Positions 1 through 6,129 of a stretch of 8,515 bases of DNA are shown in pieces. The translations under genes were made by a program, and so were the position numbers. The notes beneath the pieces were generated by a model. That model did no database searches. It worked only from the letters and a program-made list of their open reading frames with translations, and was not told where the DNA came from. Source of the DNA: an uncultured Clostridia bacterium (GTDB lineage: Bacteria; Bacillota_A; Clostridia; Oscillospirales; Oscillospiraceae); contig CAMKAP010000081.1 in assembly GCA_946410505.1 (NCBI GenBank), forward strand, positions 1 to 8,515, written 5' to 3'. How positions within the stretch are numbered: the first letter of the stretch is position 1; the number at the start of each line of letters is the position of its first letter.

Positions 1-1257
1 CCCGACGGCAGCTATTTCGGCGACCACTACAAGTGGCGCGTCATGCGCTCCAACGGCGTGAGCGAGGACTACATCACCGGCGACCAGCCGGATTTCGAGC
101 GCTTCCAGAAGTTCGTGGAGGCCCTGCAGATGGCCATCGGCAACCCCATGTTCCACTGGTGCAACCTGGAGCTGCGGCAGTTCTTCGGCTTCACGAAGCC
201 CCTGACCCCCGAGACGGCGAAGGAAGCCTGGGACTTCTGCAATGACAAGCTGCAGAACGACCCGGGACTGACCGTGCGCGGCATCATCGCCAAGGCCAAC
301 GTCGCCATGGTCGGCACCACCGACGATCCCATCGACTCTCTGGAGTGGCACAAGAAGATCGCCGAGGATCCCACCATCACGGTCAAGGTCTGCCCCTCCT
401 TCCGGCCCGACAAGGCCATCAACATCTCCAAACCCGGCTTTGCCGACTATATCGGCAAGCTCGCCGCGAGCGTCGGCAAGGAGAAGCTGGAGAGCGCCGA
501 CGCCGTCAAGGCCGCGCTCATCGAGCGCCTGGAGTTCTTTGCCGCGATGGGCTGCCGCGCCAGCGACCACGGCCTGGATTACATCCCCTTCCGTCCCGCC
601 TCCGATGAGGAGGTCAACGCGGTCTACGTGCGCGCCATGGCCGGCGAGTGCCTGAGCGTGGAGGATGCGGAGAAGTATCAGACGGCGATCCTGCTGTGCC
701 TGGGCCGCGCCTACCACCGCCTCGGCATCGCCATGCAGCTGCACTACTCCTGCCTGCGCGGCGTGAACACCCGCATGAACCGCCTCCTCGGCCCCGATAC
801 CGGCTTTGACATGATCGCCCAGAACACCTGCGGCGGTGACATCGCGGCGTTCCTGGCCGCGCTGGACGAGACGGGCGAGTGCCCCAAGACCATTCTCTAC
901 TCCCTCAACCCCGCCGACAACGAGCAACTCGGTACGCTGATCGGCTGCTTCCAGTCCAACGAGGTGCCCGGCAAGATCCAGCACGGCTCGGCCTGGTGGT
1001 TCAACGACACCAAGTCCGGCATGGAGGCGCAGATGAAGTCCCTGGCAAACCTCGGCCTGCTCGGCAACTTCGTCGGCATGCTCACCGACTCCCGCTCCTT
1101 CCTGAGCTATGCGCGGCATGACTATTTCCGCCGCATCTTCTGCAACCTGGTGGGCAACTGGGTGGAAAACGGCGAATACCCCAACATCGACGCCGCGCTC
1201 CGGCGCATTGTCGAGGGCGTGAGCTACAAGAACGCAGAGCGTTACTTTAATCTCTGA
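1..1257 (+). CDS. uxaC: Glucuronate isomerase, 5' end outside the window
   Basis: Uronate isomerase (amidohydrolase-like family) interconverts D-glucuronate and D-fructuronate, and D-galacturonate and D-tagaturonate, the first cytoplasmic step of hexuronate use. The frame is open from base 1, so the gene starts before the window; 418 codons are visible. Recognisable family blocks are GDHYKWRVMRSNGV (codons 7-20), GNPMFHWCNLELRQFFGF, GTTDDPIDSLEWH, PSFRPDKA, RASDHGLDY, LYSLNPADNEQLGT, GSAWWFNDTKSGME and LTDSRSFLSYARHDYFRR, all closely matching the E. coli protein as I remember it. By that comparison about 50-55 N-terminal residues are missing, including the metal-binding HxH region. The first ATG in view (base 43) is internal, not the start. 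No lesion is visible in this part. A disrupted uxaB/uxaA gene follows after 9 bases, so the operon was probably uxaC-uxaB-uxaA. Identification is very secure. Confidence 0.96.
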   Translation, partial: PDGSYFGDHYKWRVMRSNGVSEDYITGDQPDFERFQKFVEALQMAIGNPMFHWCNLELRQFFGFTKPLTPETAKEAWDFCNDKLQNDPGLTVRGIIAKANVAMVGTTDDPIDSLEWHKKIAEDPTITVKVCPSFRPDKAINISKPGFADYIGKLAASVGKEKLESADAVKAALIERLEFFAAMGCRASDHGLDYIPFRPASDEEVNAVYVRAMAGECLSVEDAEKYQTAILLCLGRAYHRLGIAMQLHYSCLRGVNTRMNRLLGPDTGFDMIAQNTCGGDIAAFLAALDETGECPKTILYSLNPADNEQLGTLIGCFQSNEVPGKIQHGSAWWFNDTKSGMEAQMKSLANLGLLGNFVGMLTDSRSFLSYARHDYFRRIFCNLVGNWVENGEYPNIDAALRRIVEGVSYKNAERYFNL

Positions 1258-1266
1258 CAAGAGGGA

Positions 1267-1911
1267 ATGAACAAGGACAGATTAAGCTTTTAGACCCTGG
1301 AAAAGCAGGGCTATACCGGGTATCTGCTGAAGGACGCCCCCGAGAAGATCGTGCAGTTCGGCGAGGGTAACTTCCTGCGCGCCTTTGCCGACCACTTCAT
1401 CGACGAGATGAACGAGAAGTCCGGCTTCAACGCCAAGGTCGTGCTGGTGCAGCCCCGCGGCGGCCACCCCGAGGCGGCCGACCGCTTCGGCGAGCAGGAC
1501 GGGCTCTATACCCTGATCCTGCGCGGCCGGGAGAACGGCGAGCCCGTAGAGCACACCCGCGTCATCTCCGCGGCCTCCCGCTGTCTGGACCCCAAGCGCG
1601 ACTGGGCAAAGCTTCTGGACTGCGCCCGCAATCCGGAGCTGCGCTTTGTGATCTCCAACACCACCGGACGCGGCACGCCCTTCGGCGCCCCGGCCCCCAC
1701 GGTGAAGATCTCCACCAACTCCGCACTCTACAACAAGAAGGGCAACTGGATCGACTTCAACGCCGGCTCTGTCGCCGAGGGCGAGAGCCTGGACGATGCC
1801 GGCGACCGGCTGCTGGACTATGTGCTGCGCGTGGCCTCCGGCGAAAAGACCAAGGCCGAACAGCACGGCGCGAAGGAGATCGCGATCTTCAAAGACGGCG
1901 TAACTCTTTAA
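1267..1911 (+). pseudogene. Hybrid remnant: uxaB 5' part fused in frame to uxaA 3' part, with early TAG
   Basis: An ATG at 1267 with upstream AGAGGG starts MNKDRLSF, then TAG at 1291-1293 stops it. The same frame continues without interruption to TAA at 1909. Codons from about 1294 to 1665 match the start of tagaturonate reductase (UxaB, mannitol dehydrogenase family): QFGEGNFLRAF, VVLVQP, QDGLYTLILRG and RFVISNTT. In intact UxaB, SNTT is followed by EAGI and about 350 more residues. Here it runs straight into GRGTPFGAPAPTVKISTN, KKGNWIDFNAG and EIAIFKDGVTL, which are the C-terminal end of altronate dehydratase (UxaA, normally about 495 aa). The join lies near 1660-1668. It is in frame, so it looks like a deletion of roughly 1.05 kb of uxaB plus 1.25 kb of uxaA, with a nonsense mutation besides. 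Neither enzyme could be active: the dehydrogenase lacks most of its fold and the dehydratase lacks its main body. A GTG at 1351 could start a 186-aa product, but no good ribosome site was noticed. An assembly join or strain mixture is the main alternative. Confidence 0.88.
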
Positions 1912-1947
1912 TTGTTCAGTCCCCTTGAGAGGGGACTGAACAATTAA
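1908..1947 (+). terminator. Perfect 18-bp hairpin ending the hexuronate operon
   Basis: The arms TTAATTGTTCAGTCCCCT (1908-1925) and its exact complement (1930-1947) flank a TGAG loop. The left arm includes the TAA stop of the hybrid gene. The 3' side reads TTAAGGG with no T run, so it is not a textbook intrinsic terminator. It may end or stabilise the 3' end of the transcript, or be a dispersed palindromic repeat. The symmetry is certain; the role is inferred. Confidence 0.55.
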
Positions 1948-2033
1948 GGGTACTTGCGCTTGCGTCAGAAGAAGCTCGCGGCGCTGCGTTTCCGTGGTTT
2001 GCGTAAGAGCCATGAAAACTCCGCTCTGCTCCC

Positions 2034-2091
2034 TCCTTCTTCCTTACAAAATCAAAGCCTATGCTTTGATTTTGAGAGGAAAACGGAAGGA
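2034..2091. repeat. Imperfect long hairpin around an AAAATCAAAGC palindrome
   Basis: The core is a perfect 12-bp inverted repeat, CAAAATCAAAGC (2047-2058) and GCTTTGATTTTG (2063-2074), with loop CTAT. After a 2x2 internal loop, TTCCT (2040-2044) pairs with AGGAA (2077-2081). After a 4-base bulge, TCCTTC (2034-2039) pairs with GAAGGA (2086-2091). No T run follows on the + strand. It resembles a dispersed intergenic palindromic element more than a terminator, which only a genome-wide count can show. Confidence 0.55.
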
Positions 2092-2097
2092 ACGGAT

Positions 2098-2178
2098 ATG
2101 GAGCTTTCCCTGCATTTTAAAACCGGGGAAGCGGAATGGAGTGAGTTTCGTTTGACGACGGCGCAAGGCCTCACATAG
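2098..2178 (+). CDS. Possible 26-aa ORF, unrecognised
   Basis: An ATG at 2098 follows GGAAGGAA with 6 bases of spacing and opens 26 codons (MELSLHFKTGEAEWSEFRLT and six more residues) ending in TAG. I recognise no family, and there are no cysteine motifs or hydrophobic segments. The apparent ribosome site lies inside the right arm of the preceding hairpin, so it could be coincidence. It could be a gene remnant or chance. Low confidence. Confidence 0.15.
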   Translation: MELSLHFKTGEAEWSEFRLTTAQGLT

Positions 2179-2233
2179 CTCGGCTTAGGGTGTTTTTGCC
2201 CAGGCAGAGCCCGGTCAAAAACGGATTATAATT

Positions 2234-2262
2234 TTGTCGGGGAACTGACGAAGGCAAATAAT
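2234..2262 (+). promoter_or_regulatory. Possible sigma-A promoter of gltA
   Basis: TTGTCG (2234-2239) and AATAAT (2257-2262) are separated by 17 bases. They would start RNA near 2269, just upstream of the GGAGG at 2275-2279. A better -10 alone, TATAAT at 2227-2232, has no convincing -35 at the right distance. Which of the two is used is unclear. Confidence 0.35.
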
Positions 2263-2286
2263 TACACTACATTTGGAGGACAAGAC

Positions 2287-3591
2287 ATGGCACTGCATGT
2301 GATGGAGGAGGCCAACCGCTGTCTAGGCTGCAAGAAGCCCCGCTGCCGGGAGGGCTGCCCGATCCATACCAACATCCCCGAGGTCATCCGTCTTCTGAAG
2401 GACGGGAAACTGAACGATGCGGGCTGGATGCTGTTTGAGAACAACCCCCTCACCACGGTCTGCTCTCTGGTCTGCAACCACGAGAAGCAGTGCGAGGGCC
2501 ACTGCATCCGCGGCATCAAGGACGTGCCGGTGCACTTTTCGATCATCGAAAACTACATCTCCACCACCTATGCAAACCAGATGGTCAAAGGCCCGGCCCC
2601 CAGCAACGGGCGCAAGGTTGCCATCGTGGGCGCGGGTCCCGCCGGCCTCACCATCGCGGTGATCCTGGCCCGCTACGGCTACGGCGTCACGATCTTTGAC
2701 AGCAAGGACAAGATCGGCGGCGTCATGCGCTACGGTATCCCCGATTTCCGCCTTCCCGATGCCGTGCTGGACGATTTCGCCTACCGGCATCTGGAGCTCA
2801 AGGGCATTCAGTTCCGCCCCAACACCACCGTCGGCGGCGCCATCACCATTGACGACATGTTCCGCGACGGCTATCAGAGCGTGTTCGTGGGCGCGGGCCT
2901 GTGGAAGCCCCGGTCCCTGCACATCAAGGGCGAGAGCCTTGGTCATGTGGCCTTTGCCATCAACTATCTGGCCTCACCTGAAGCCTTCCGCCTGGGCGAG
3001 CGGGTCATCGTCATCGGCTCCGGCAACTCCGCCATGGACTGCGCCCGCACCGCCATCCGCAACGGCGCCCGCTATGTGACGGTTTTCAACCGCCGGGACA
3101 AGATCGCCGCCAGCCAGTACGAGTCCAGCTACGCAAAGCTGGAGGGCGTGAACTTCGAGATGATGAAGACGCCTGTGGAGATCCTGGAGGACTGCGTGGT
3201 GTTCGCCGACAGCGAGTACGACGAAGAAGGCAGGCTGCACACGATCCCCGGCTCGGAGAAGCGCTATCCCTGCACCGGCGTCATCGTCGCCGTCAGTCAG
3301 GAGCTGGGCAGCAGCATCATGAACAGCACCAGGGATATCCAGACCAAGTCCACCGGCCTGCTCATCGCCGATGAGGACGGCCGCACCTCCCGCCCCGGCG
3401 TGTTTGCCGCGGGAGACGCCGCCCATGGTGCCAGCACCGTGGTGGAGGCCGTGGCCAACGGCAAGCGCGTGGCCGAGGCCATGCATGCCTATATGCAGTC
3501 CCTGCCCGCGCCGGAGCCCTCCGCCTATGCGGAAGCGCCGCTGGTGGAGGCGGTGGAGTCCTCCGTTCTGGCCGAACAGGTCATCAAGTGA
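2287..3591 (+). CDS. gltA: GltA/GltD-type NADPH-dependent glutamate synthase-like flavoprotein
   Basis: This 434-aa protein belongs to the glutamate synthase small-subunit family: an Fe-S/FAD/NAD(P)H oxidoreductase that passes electrons from NAD(P)H to a partner or substrate in the cytoplasm. Cys12, Cys15, Cys20 and Cys24 (RCLGCKKPRCREGCP) and Cys59, Cys63, Cys69 and Cys73 form the N-terminal ferredoxin-like Fe-S domain. The FAD-binding loop is VAIVGAGPAG (about 111-120), followed by GGVMRYGIPDFRLP. The NAD(P)H-binding loop is VIVIGSGNSAMDCA (about 240-253). GVFAAGDA with the following GASTVVEAVANGK is the C-terminal FAD motif. The length fits the short stand-alone archaeal/clostridial GltA form. 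The start has GGAGG at 2275-2279 with 7 bases of spacing. No GltB-type large subunit and no SudB/NfnA-type partner lies in the window. It could therefore be a SudA/NfnB-like subunit or act with an unlinked partner. The family is certain; the substrate is not. Confidence 0.9.
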   Translation: MALHVMEEANRCLGCKKPRCREGCPIHTNIPEVIRLLKDGKLNDAGWMLFENNPLTTVCSLVCNHEKQCEGHCIRGIKDVPVHFSIIENYISTTYANQMVKGPAPSNGRKVAIVGAGPAGLTIAVILARYGYGVTIFDSKDKIGGVMRYGIPDFRLPDAVLDDFAYRHLELKGIQFRPNTTVGGAITIDDMFRDGYQSVFVGAGLWKPRSLHIKGESLGHVAFAINYLASPEAFRLGERVIVIGSGNSAMDCARTAIRNGARYVTVFNRRDKIAASQYESSYAKLEGVNFEMMKTPVEILEDCVVFADSEYDEEGRLHTIPGSEKRYPCTGVIVAVSQELGSSIMNSTRDIQTKSTGLLIADEDGRTSRPGVFAAGDAAHGASTVVEAVANGKRVAEAMHAYMQSLPAPEPSAYAEAPLVEAVESSVLAEQVIK

Positions 3592-3607
3592 ATATGCATG
3601 CGCATAA

Positions 3608-3641
3608 AACAGAGGGGATCCCCCACGGGATCCCCTCTGTT
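3608..3641 (-). terminator. 15-bp hairpin between convergent genes
   Basis: AACAGAGGGGATCCC (3608-3622) and its exact complement (3627-3641) flank loop CCAC. Read on the - strand, the stem is followed by TTTTATG, a short U tract suited to ending the kinase transcript. On the + strand the stem ends TGTTCGCAGG, with a weaker U tract. It probably serves gltA as well, 16 bases after its stop. Confidence 0.8.
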
Positions 3642-3669
3642 CGCAGGTATATGCGGCGGAAGAGCCGCC

Positions 3670-4896
3670 TCACAGCCGGACGGTGAATATCAGGGTGTGC
3701 TCTCCCTCCATGTCGGCGCGGATGCTGCCCTTGTGCAGGCGCACGATGGCCGCGGCGGCGGAGAGACCGATGCCGAAGCCGCCGCTTTTTTGATTGCGGG
3801 AGGCGTCCGAGCGATAGAAGCGGTCAAAAATGCGCGCGGTGTCCACCGGCGCCGCCACCGTATTGGCGAGCCGCAGCTCCGCCTTGTCGCCGCCCCGGAG
3901 ACTGAGGCGGATTTCCCCGCCCTCGGGGCTGTATTTGACGGCGTTATCCAGCAGGGTGGAGAGCAGCTGGGCGATCTGACCCCGGTTTGCCCGGATGCCG
4001 ACGCCGGAGGCGATGTCTGCGCTGAGAGTGAGCTTTTTCAGCTCCGCCGGTTCGCGGAACATTTCCAGCTCCTCGGCGGCCAGCGCGGAGAGATCCACGT
4101 CGCTCAGGTCCACGGGCACGCTGTTCTCGTCGATGCGGGCCAGGGTCAGCAGATTCTGCATCAGATCGCTCAGGCGCAGCGCCTGGCTGCGGATGTTGCG
4201 GCTGTATTTGCTCTCCCCGCCCGTCAGCTCCATGGCGTCCAGATTGGCGCGGATGATGGCCAGCGGCGTCTTGAGCTCGTGCCCTGCGTCGGTGACGAAC
4301 TGGCGCTGCCGCTCCATATTCTCCGCGATGGGGCGGATCGCCCGGCGGGAGAGGGCCATGACCAGCACCAGCATGGCGCACCAGGCAAGCAGTCCCGCCA
4401 GCGCCGACAGCGCCGCCACCCGCAGCACGTTGTGCCGCTGACTGCTTACGTCAAGAAAGATCACCGTCTGCCGGTCCGGCGCAGGCTCTACGATCTGAAA
4501 GCGGTAGCTGTCCAGCCTTCCGTATGCCCTGCCGTCTGCCAGCGCCCGCTCGGCCAGCGCGGCGGCGGCCTCCTCATCCACAGAGGCGATGTGCCGCAAA
4601 TCAACACTTTTTACCGCGCCTTCTTCATCAAAGCGGACGGAGAAATACAGAGCGGCCATGCGCCGGTCCTCGGTCATGGGCTCCTGCCAGAAGGCGCGCC
4701 GCCCCTCCGGCAGATCCTCCGGCGCGGGAGCGGGGCCGAAGCCCTCCTGCATGGCCAGAAACTGGAGCAGACGATCGCTTTCGCTGTTTTGGGAGACGGC
4801 GTTGAAGACGTTGATCGCCCCCAGCAGCACCGTGAGCAGCACCGTGACGGCGATCATGGCCGTGACGGTGAATTTCTTCTGCAGGGTACGGATCAT
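3670..4896 (-). CDS. Membrane sensor histidine kinase
   Basis: A 408-aa two-component sensor. TM1 spans about 9-31, an extracytoplasmic sensing region about 32-156 resembles no domain I know, and TM2 spans about 157-182. The HisKA domain contains FVTDAGHELKTPL with phospho-acceptor His206. The HATPase domain has the N box LLDNAVKYS (Asn318), the F box IFDRFYR (356-362), and the G2 box GGFGIGLS (372-379). The usual DxGxG G1 box is not apparent: the segment before the F box reads LANTVAAPVD. I recall similar replacements in some clostridial kinases, so it need not be inactive. The start CAT (4894-4896) overlaps the regulator's stop as ATGA, with GAGGGGGA just upstream, so the two are co-transcribed and translationally coupled. 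It would autophosphorylate and phosphorylate the adjacent regulator. The signal is unknown, and no target such as an ABC transporter lies next to it. Confidence 0.93.
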   Translation of the reverse strand: MIRTLQKKFTVTAMIAVTVLLTVLLGAINVFNAVSQNSESDRLLQFLAMQEGFGPAPAPEDLPEGRRAFWQEPMTEDRRMAALYFSVRFDEEGAVKSVDLRHIASVDEEAAAALAERALADGRAYGRLDSYRFQIVEPAPDRQTVIFLDVSSQRHNVLRVAALSALAGLLAWCAMLVLVMALSRRAIRPIAENMERQRQFVTDAGHELKTPLAIIRANLDAMELTGGESKYSRNIRSQALRLSDLMQNLLTLARIDENSVPVDLSDVDLSALAAEELEMFREPAELKKLTLSADIASGVGIRANRGQIAQLLSTLLDNAVKYSPEGGEIRLSLRGGDKAELRLANTVAAPVDTARIFDRFYRSDASRNQKSGGFGIGLSAAAAIVRLHKGSIRADMEGEHTLIFTVRL

Positions 4897-5573
4897 GTCT
4901 TTTCCCCCTCGGTGAGCAGATAACCCACACCGCGCCGGGCTTTGATCTCCACCGTGGAGCCCAGCGCCGCAAGGCGCTTGCGCAGATAGGAGATATAGAC
5001 CCAGACGACGCCGATGTCGCTCTCAGTCTCATAGCCCCAGACCTTGACCAGAATGTCCTCGGTGGAGAGGCAGATCCCCCGGTTGAGCATCAGCAGCTCC
5101 AGCAGGCGGTATTCCAGCCGAGGCAGCACGACGCACTTCTCCCCGCAGCGCAGCTCCGCGCTCTGCTGGTTGAGGGCAAGATCACCCACCTGCAGGATGT
5201 TCGGCGTAAAATCCTCCCGGCGGCGCAGCATGGCCCGCACCCGGGCCAGAAGCTCCCCCATGGCGAAGGGCTTAGGCAGATAGTCGTCCGCACCCAGGTC
5301 CAGACCCTCGATGCGGTCCTCCACCTCGGCCCGGGCCGTCAGCAGCAGCACAGGGGTGGTGTTTCCCTCCTGCCGCAGGCGGCGCAGCACCTCAAAGCCG
5401 CTCAGCCGCGGCATCATCACGTCCAGGATGATGCCGTCGTATTGCTCATTTCTGGCGTAGTCCAGCGCGTCCTGCCCGTTGTCAACGACGTCCACGCTGT
5501 ATTTGTGATAGATGAGGATGTCATTCACGGCCTCGGACATGGCCGGCTCATCCTCGGCATACAACAATTTCAT
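4893..5573 (-). CDS. OmpR/PhoB-family response regulator
   Basis: A 226-aa DNA-binding response regulator. The receiver domain (1-115) has the acidic pair Glu7-Asp8, phospho-acceptor Asp51 in ILDVMMP, Thr79 in LLLTARAE and Lys101 in LPKPF. The C-terminal winged helix (about 128-222) includes LEYRLLELLMLNRG, EDILVKVWGYE, VVWVYISYLRKRL and RRGVGYLL, typical of the OmpR class. The length is standard. The start has GGGAG at 5580-5584 (- strand) with 6 bases of spacing. It is the first gene of the pair, overlapping the kinase gene by 4 bases. Only 15 bases separate its start codon from the base of a strong hairpin, so its promoter must lie upstream of or within that hairpin, or it depends on readthrough from the DUF1858 gene. 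Targets cannot be told from the window. Confidence 0.95.
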   Translation of the reverse strand: MKLLYAEDEPAMSEAVNDILIYHKYSVDVVDNGQDALDYARNEQYDGIILDVMMPRLSGFEVLRRLRQEGNTTPVLLLTARAEVEDRIEGLDLGADDYLPKPFAMGELLARVRAMLRRREDFTPNILQVGDLALNQQSAELRCGEKCVVLPRLEYRLLELLMLNRGICLSTEDILVKVWGYETESDIGVVWVYISYLRKRLAALGSTVEIKARRGVGYLLTEGEKT

Positions 5574-5588
5574 GATAAACTCCCGTCC

Positions 5589-5637
5589 CGGAAACGAAAA
5601 GGGGATGTGATTGTTTCACATCCCCTTTTCGCTTCCG
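5589..5637 (-). terminator. Strong hairpin between the DUF1858 gene and the response regulator
   Basis: A perfect 16-bp stem, CGAAAAGGGGATGTGA (5595-5610) against 5616-5631, has a 5-base loop. After one mismatch the pairing extends outward through 5589-5593 with 5633-5637. On the - strand it begins 4 bases after the DUF1858 stop and is followed by a short TTT. It reads as that gene's terminator. Because it ends 15 bases before the regulator's ATG, it may also modulate regulator expression. Confidence 0.75.
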
Positions 5638-5640
5638 TTC

Positions 5641-5853
5641 TCAGCCCTCCGCGGGGCGGCTGGCCAGGTAATCCTCGATCTGAGCCATGACGGCGTCAGC
5701 GTCGAGACCGTGAACGATGCAGGCCTCTTCCAGGCTCTCGCCGATGGAGGAGGGACAGCCGACACAGTGCATGCCGCACTGCATCAGGACATAGGCGATG
5801 CCCATATCGTACTCGAGCATCTGGCCCATGGTGGTTTCTTTGGTGATCTGCAT
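5641..5853 (-). CDS. DUF1858 small protein (Hcp-associated redox disulfide domain type)
   Basis: A 70-aa protein of the DUF1858/'hybrid cluster protein-associated redox disulfide' family. The signature is QCGMHCVGCPSSIGESLEEA with Cys26, Cys30 and Cys33, plus Cys45, followed by VHGLDAD. The Cys-x2-Cys pair (30, 33) is presumed to be redox-active. No signal peptide or membrane segment is seen, so it is cytosolic. The family often occurs near hybrid cluster protein or other Fe-S redox genes in anaerobes, but its biochemical role is not established. No hcp gene is in the window. The start has AAAGGGA (about 5861-5867) with 7 bases of spacing. It has its own upstream promoter (5987-6016) and a hairpin just after the stop, so it appears to be a monocistronic unit, unless readthrough reaches the two-component genes. 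Confidence 0.88.
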   Translation of the reverse strand: MQITKETTMGQMLEYDMGIAYVLMQCGMHCVGCPSSIGESLEEACIVHGLDADAVMAQIEDYLASRPAEG

Positions 5854-5906
5854 AAGCGCATCCCTTTCTGGAAAAAATCATAGCAAAGGGTATCATGCGA
5901 ATGAAT

Positions 5907-5923
5907 CTGCGAATCATTCGCAG
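5907..5923. promoter_or_regulatory. Palindrome in the DUF1858 leader, possible operator
   Basis: CTGCGAAT-C-ATTCGCAG is a perfect 8-bp dyad around one base. A further direct copy of TGCGAAT lies 12 bases before its counterpart (5896-5902 and 5908-5914). The site falls within the predicted leader, about 60-70 bases after the inferred transcription start. It could bind a dimeric regulator or form a small RNA hairpin. Confidence 0.4.
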
Positions 5924-5986
5924 CCAAACCCGTCGCCTGGAAATGAAAACAACCGAGATGCCGATTGATTTCGCTATACGATAGCC

Positions 5987-6016
5987 ATTATAACAGCAAT
6001 CTCCCCCCAAAATCAA
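5987..6016 (-). promoter_or_regulatory. Extended -10 promoter for the DUF1858 gene
   Basis: On the - strand, TTGATT (6016-6011) is followed after 18 bases by TATAAT (5992-5987), preceded directly by TGT, an extended -10. RNA would start near 5980, giving a leader of about 125 bases that holds the 5907-5923 palindrome. Confidence 0.65.
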
Positions 6017-6085
6017 GACCGGCAGCCCTATTAAGCCGGAATTATGGTCATAAGAACGGAATAAACTGGCAAATTTTGGTTACAA

Positions 6086-6129
6086 TTGCCATATTGTCAA
6101 TCACAATGTAGTGTGTTAAAATATGGCAA
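6086..6129. promoter_or_regulatory. Inverted repeat bracketing the BlaI-like gene promoter, candidate operator
   Basis: TTGCCATAT (6086-6094) and its exact complement ATATGGCAA (6121-6129) have centres 35 bases apart. The left arm reaches the first base of the -35 box and the right arm covers the last two bases of the -10. Another TGGCAA lies at 6067-6072. ACAAT/ATTGT/ACAAT boxes centred at 6084, 6095 and 6105 are about one helix turn apart. The position suits a repressor, perhaps the product of the gene itself. Confidence 0.5.
6094..6122 (+). promoter_or_regulatory. Extended -10 promoter for the BlaI-like gene
   Basis: TTGTCA (6094-6099) and TAAAAT (6117-6122) are 17 bases apart, with TGT immediately before the -10. 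RNA would start near 6130, about 60 bases before the start codon. The ten bases GTGTTAAAAT recur at the ATPase promoter (6720-6729). Confidence 0.7.

Larger units (their letters stand above)
1948..2286. other. 339-base spacer between the broken uxa operon and gltA
   Basis: No convincing gene lies here. It holds a long imperfect hairpin centred on an AAAATCAAAGC palindrome (2034-2091), a possible 26-codon ORF (2098-2178), and an imperfect inverted repeat GTTTTTG/CAAAAAC (about 2191-2222). Possible promoter boxes for the next gene follow. A 74-codon open frame from 1954 runs through the hairpin and shows no family resemblance. Confidence 0.6.

Noticed and set aside
1291..1293. TAG read as pyrrolysine or another recoded codon
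   Set aside because: The same gene carries a disabling fusion, and the intact genes seen here end in TGA or TAA, which says little. UxaB has no known recoded residue at its N-terminus, so a nonsense mutation is simpler.
1282..2013. 243-codon - strand open frame opposite the uxaB/uxaA remnant
   Set aside because: The + strand carries recognisable UxaB and UxaA motifs; the - strand product is low-complexity and crosses the 1908-1947 hairpin.
2323..3486. Two long - strand open frames (2323-2946 and 2974-3486) opposite gltA
   Set aside because: They are shadows of the GltA coding frame with Ala/Gly/His-rich products.
3598..4923. 441-codon + strand open frame opposite the kinase and the end of the regulator
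   Set aside because: It is antisense to a clear histidine kinase, runs through the intergenic hairpin, and gives a His/Gly/Gln/Arg-rich product with no family motifs, as expected from high-GC third positions.
5696..6016. 106-codon - strand frame overlapping the DUF1858 gene and its promoter region
   Set aside because: It overlaps the well-supported DUF1858 gene in another frame and would cover that gene's promoter; no motif is present.
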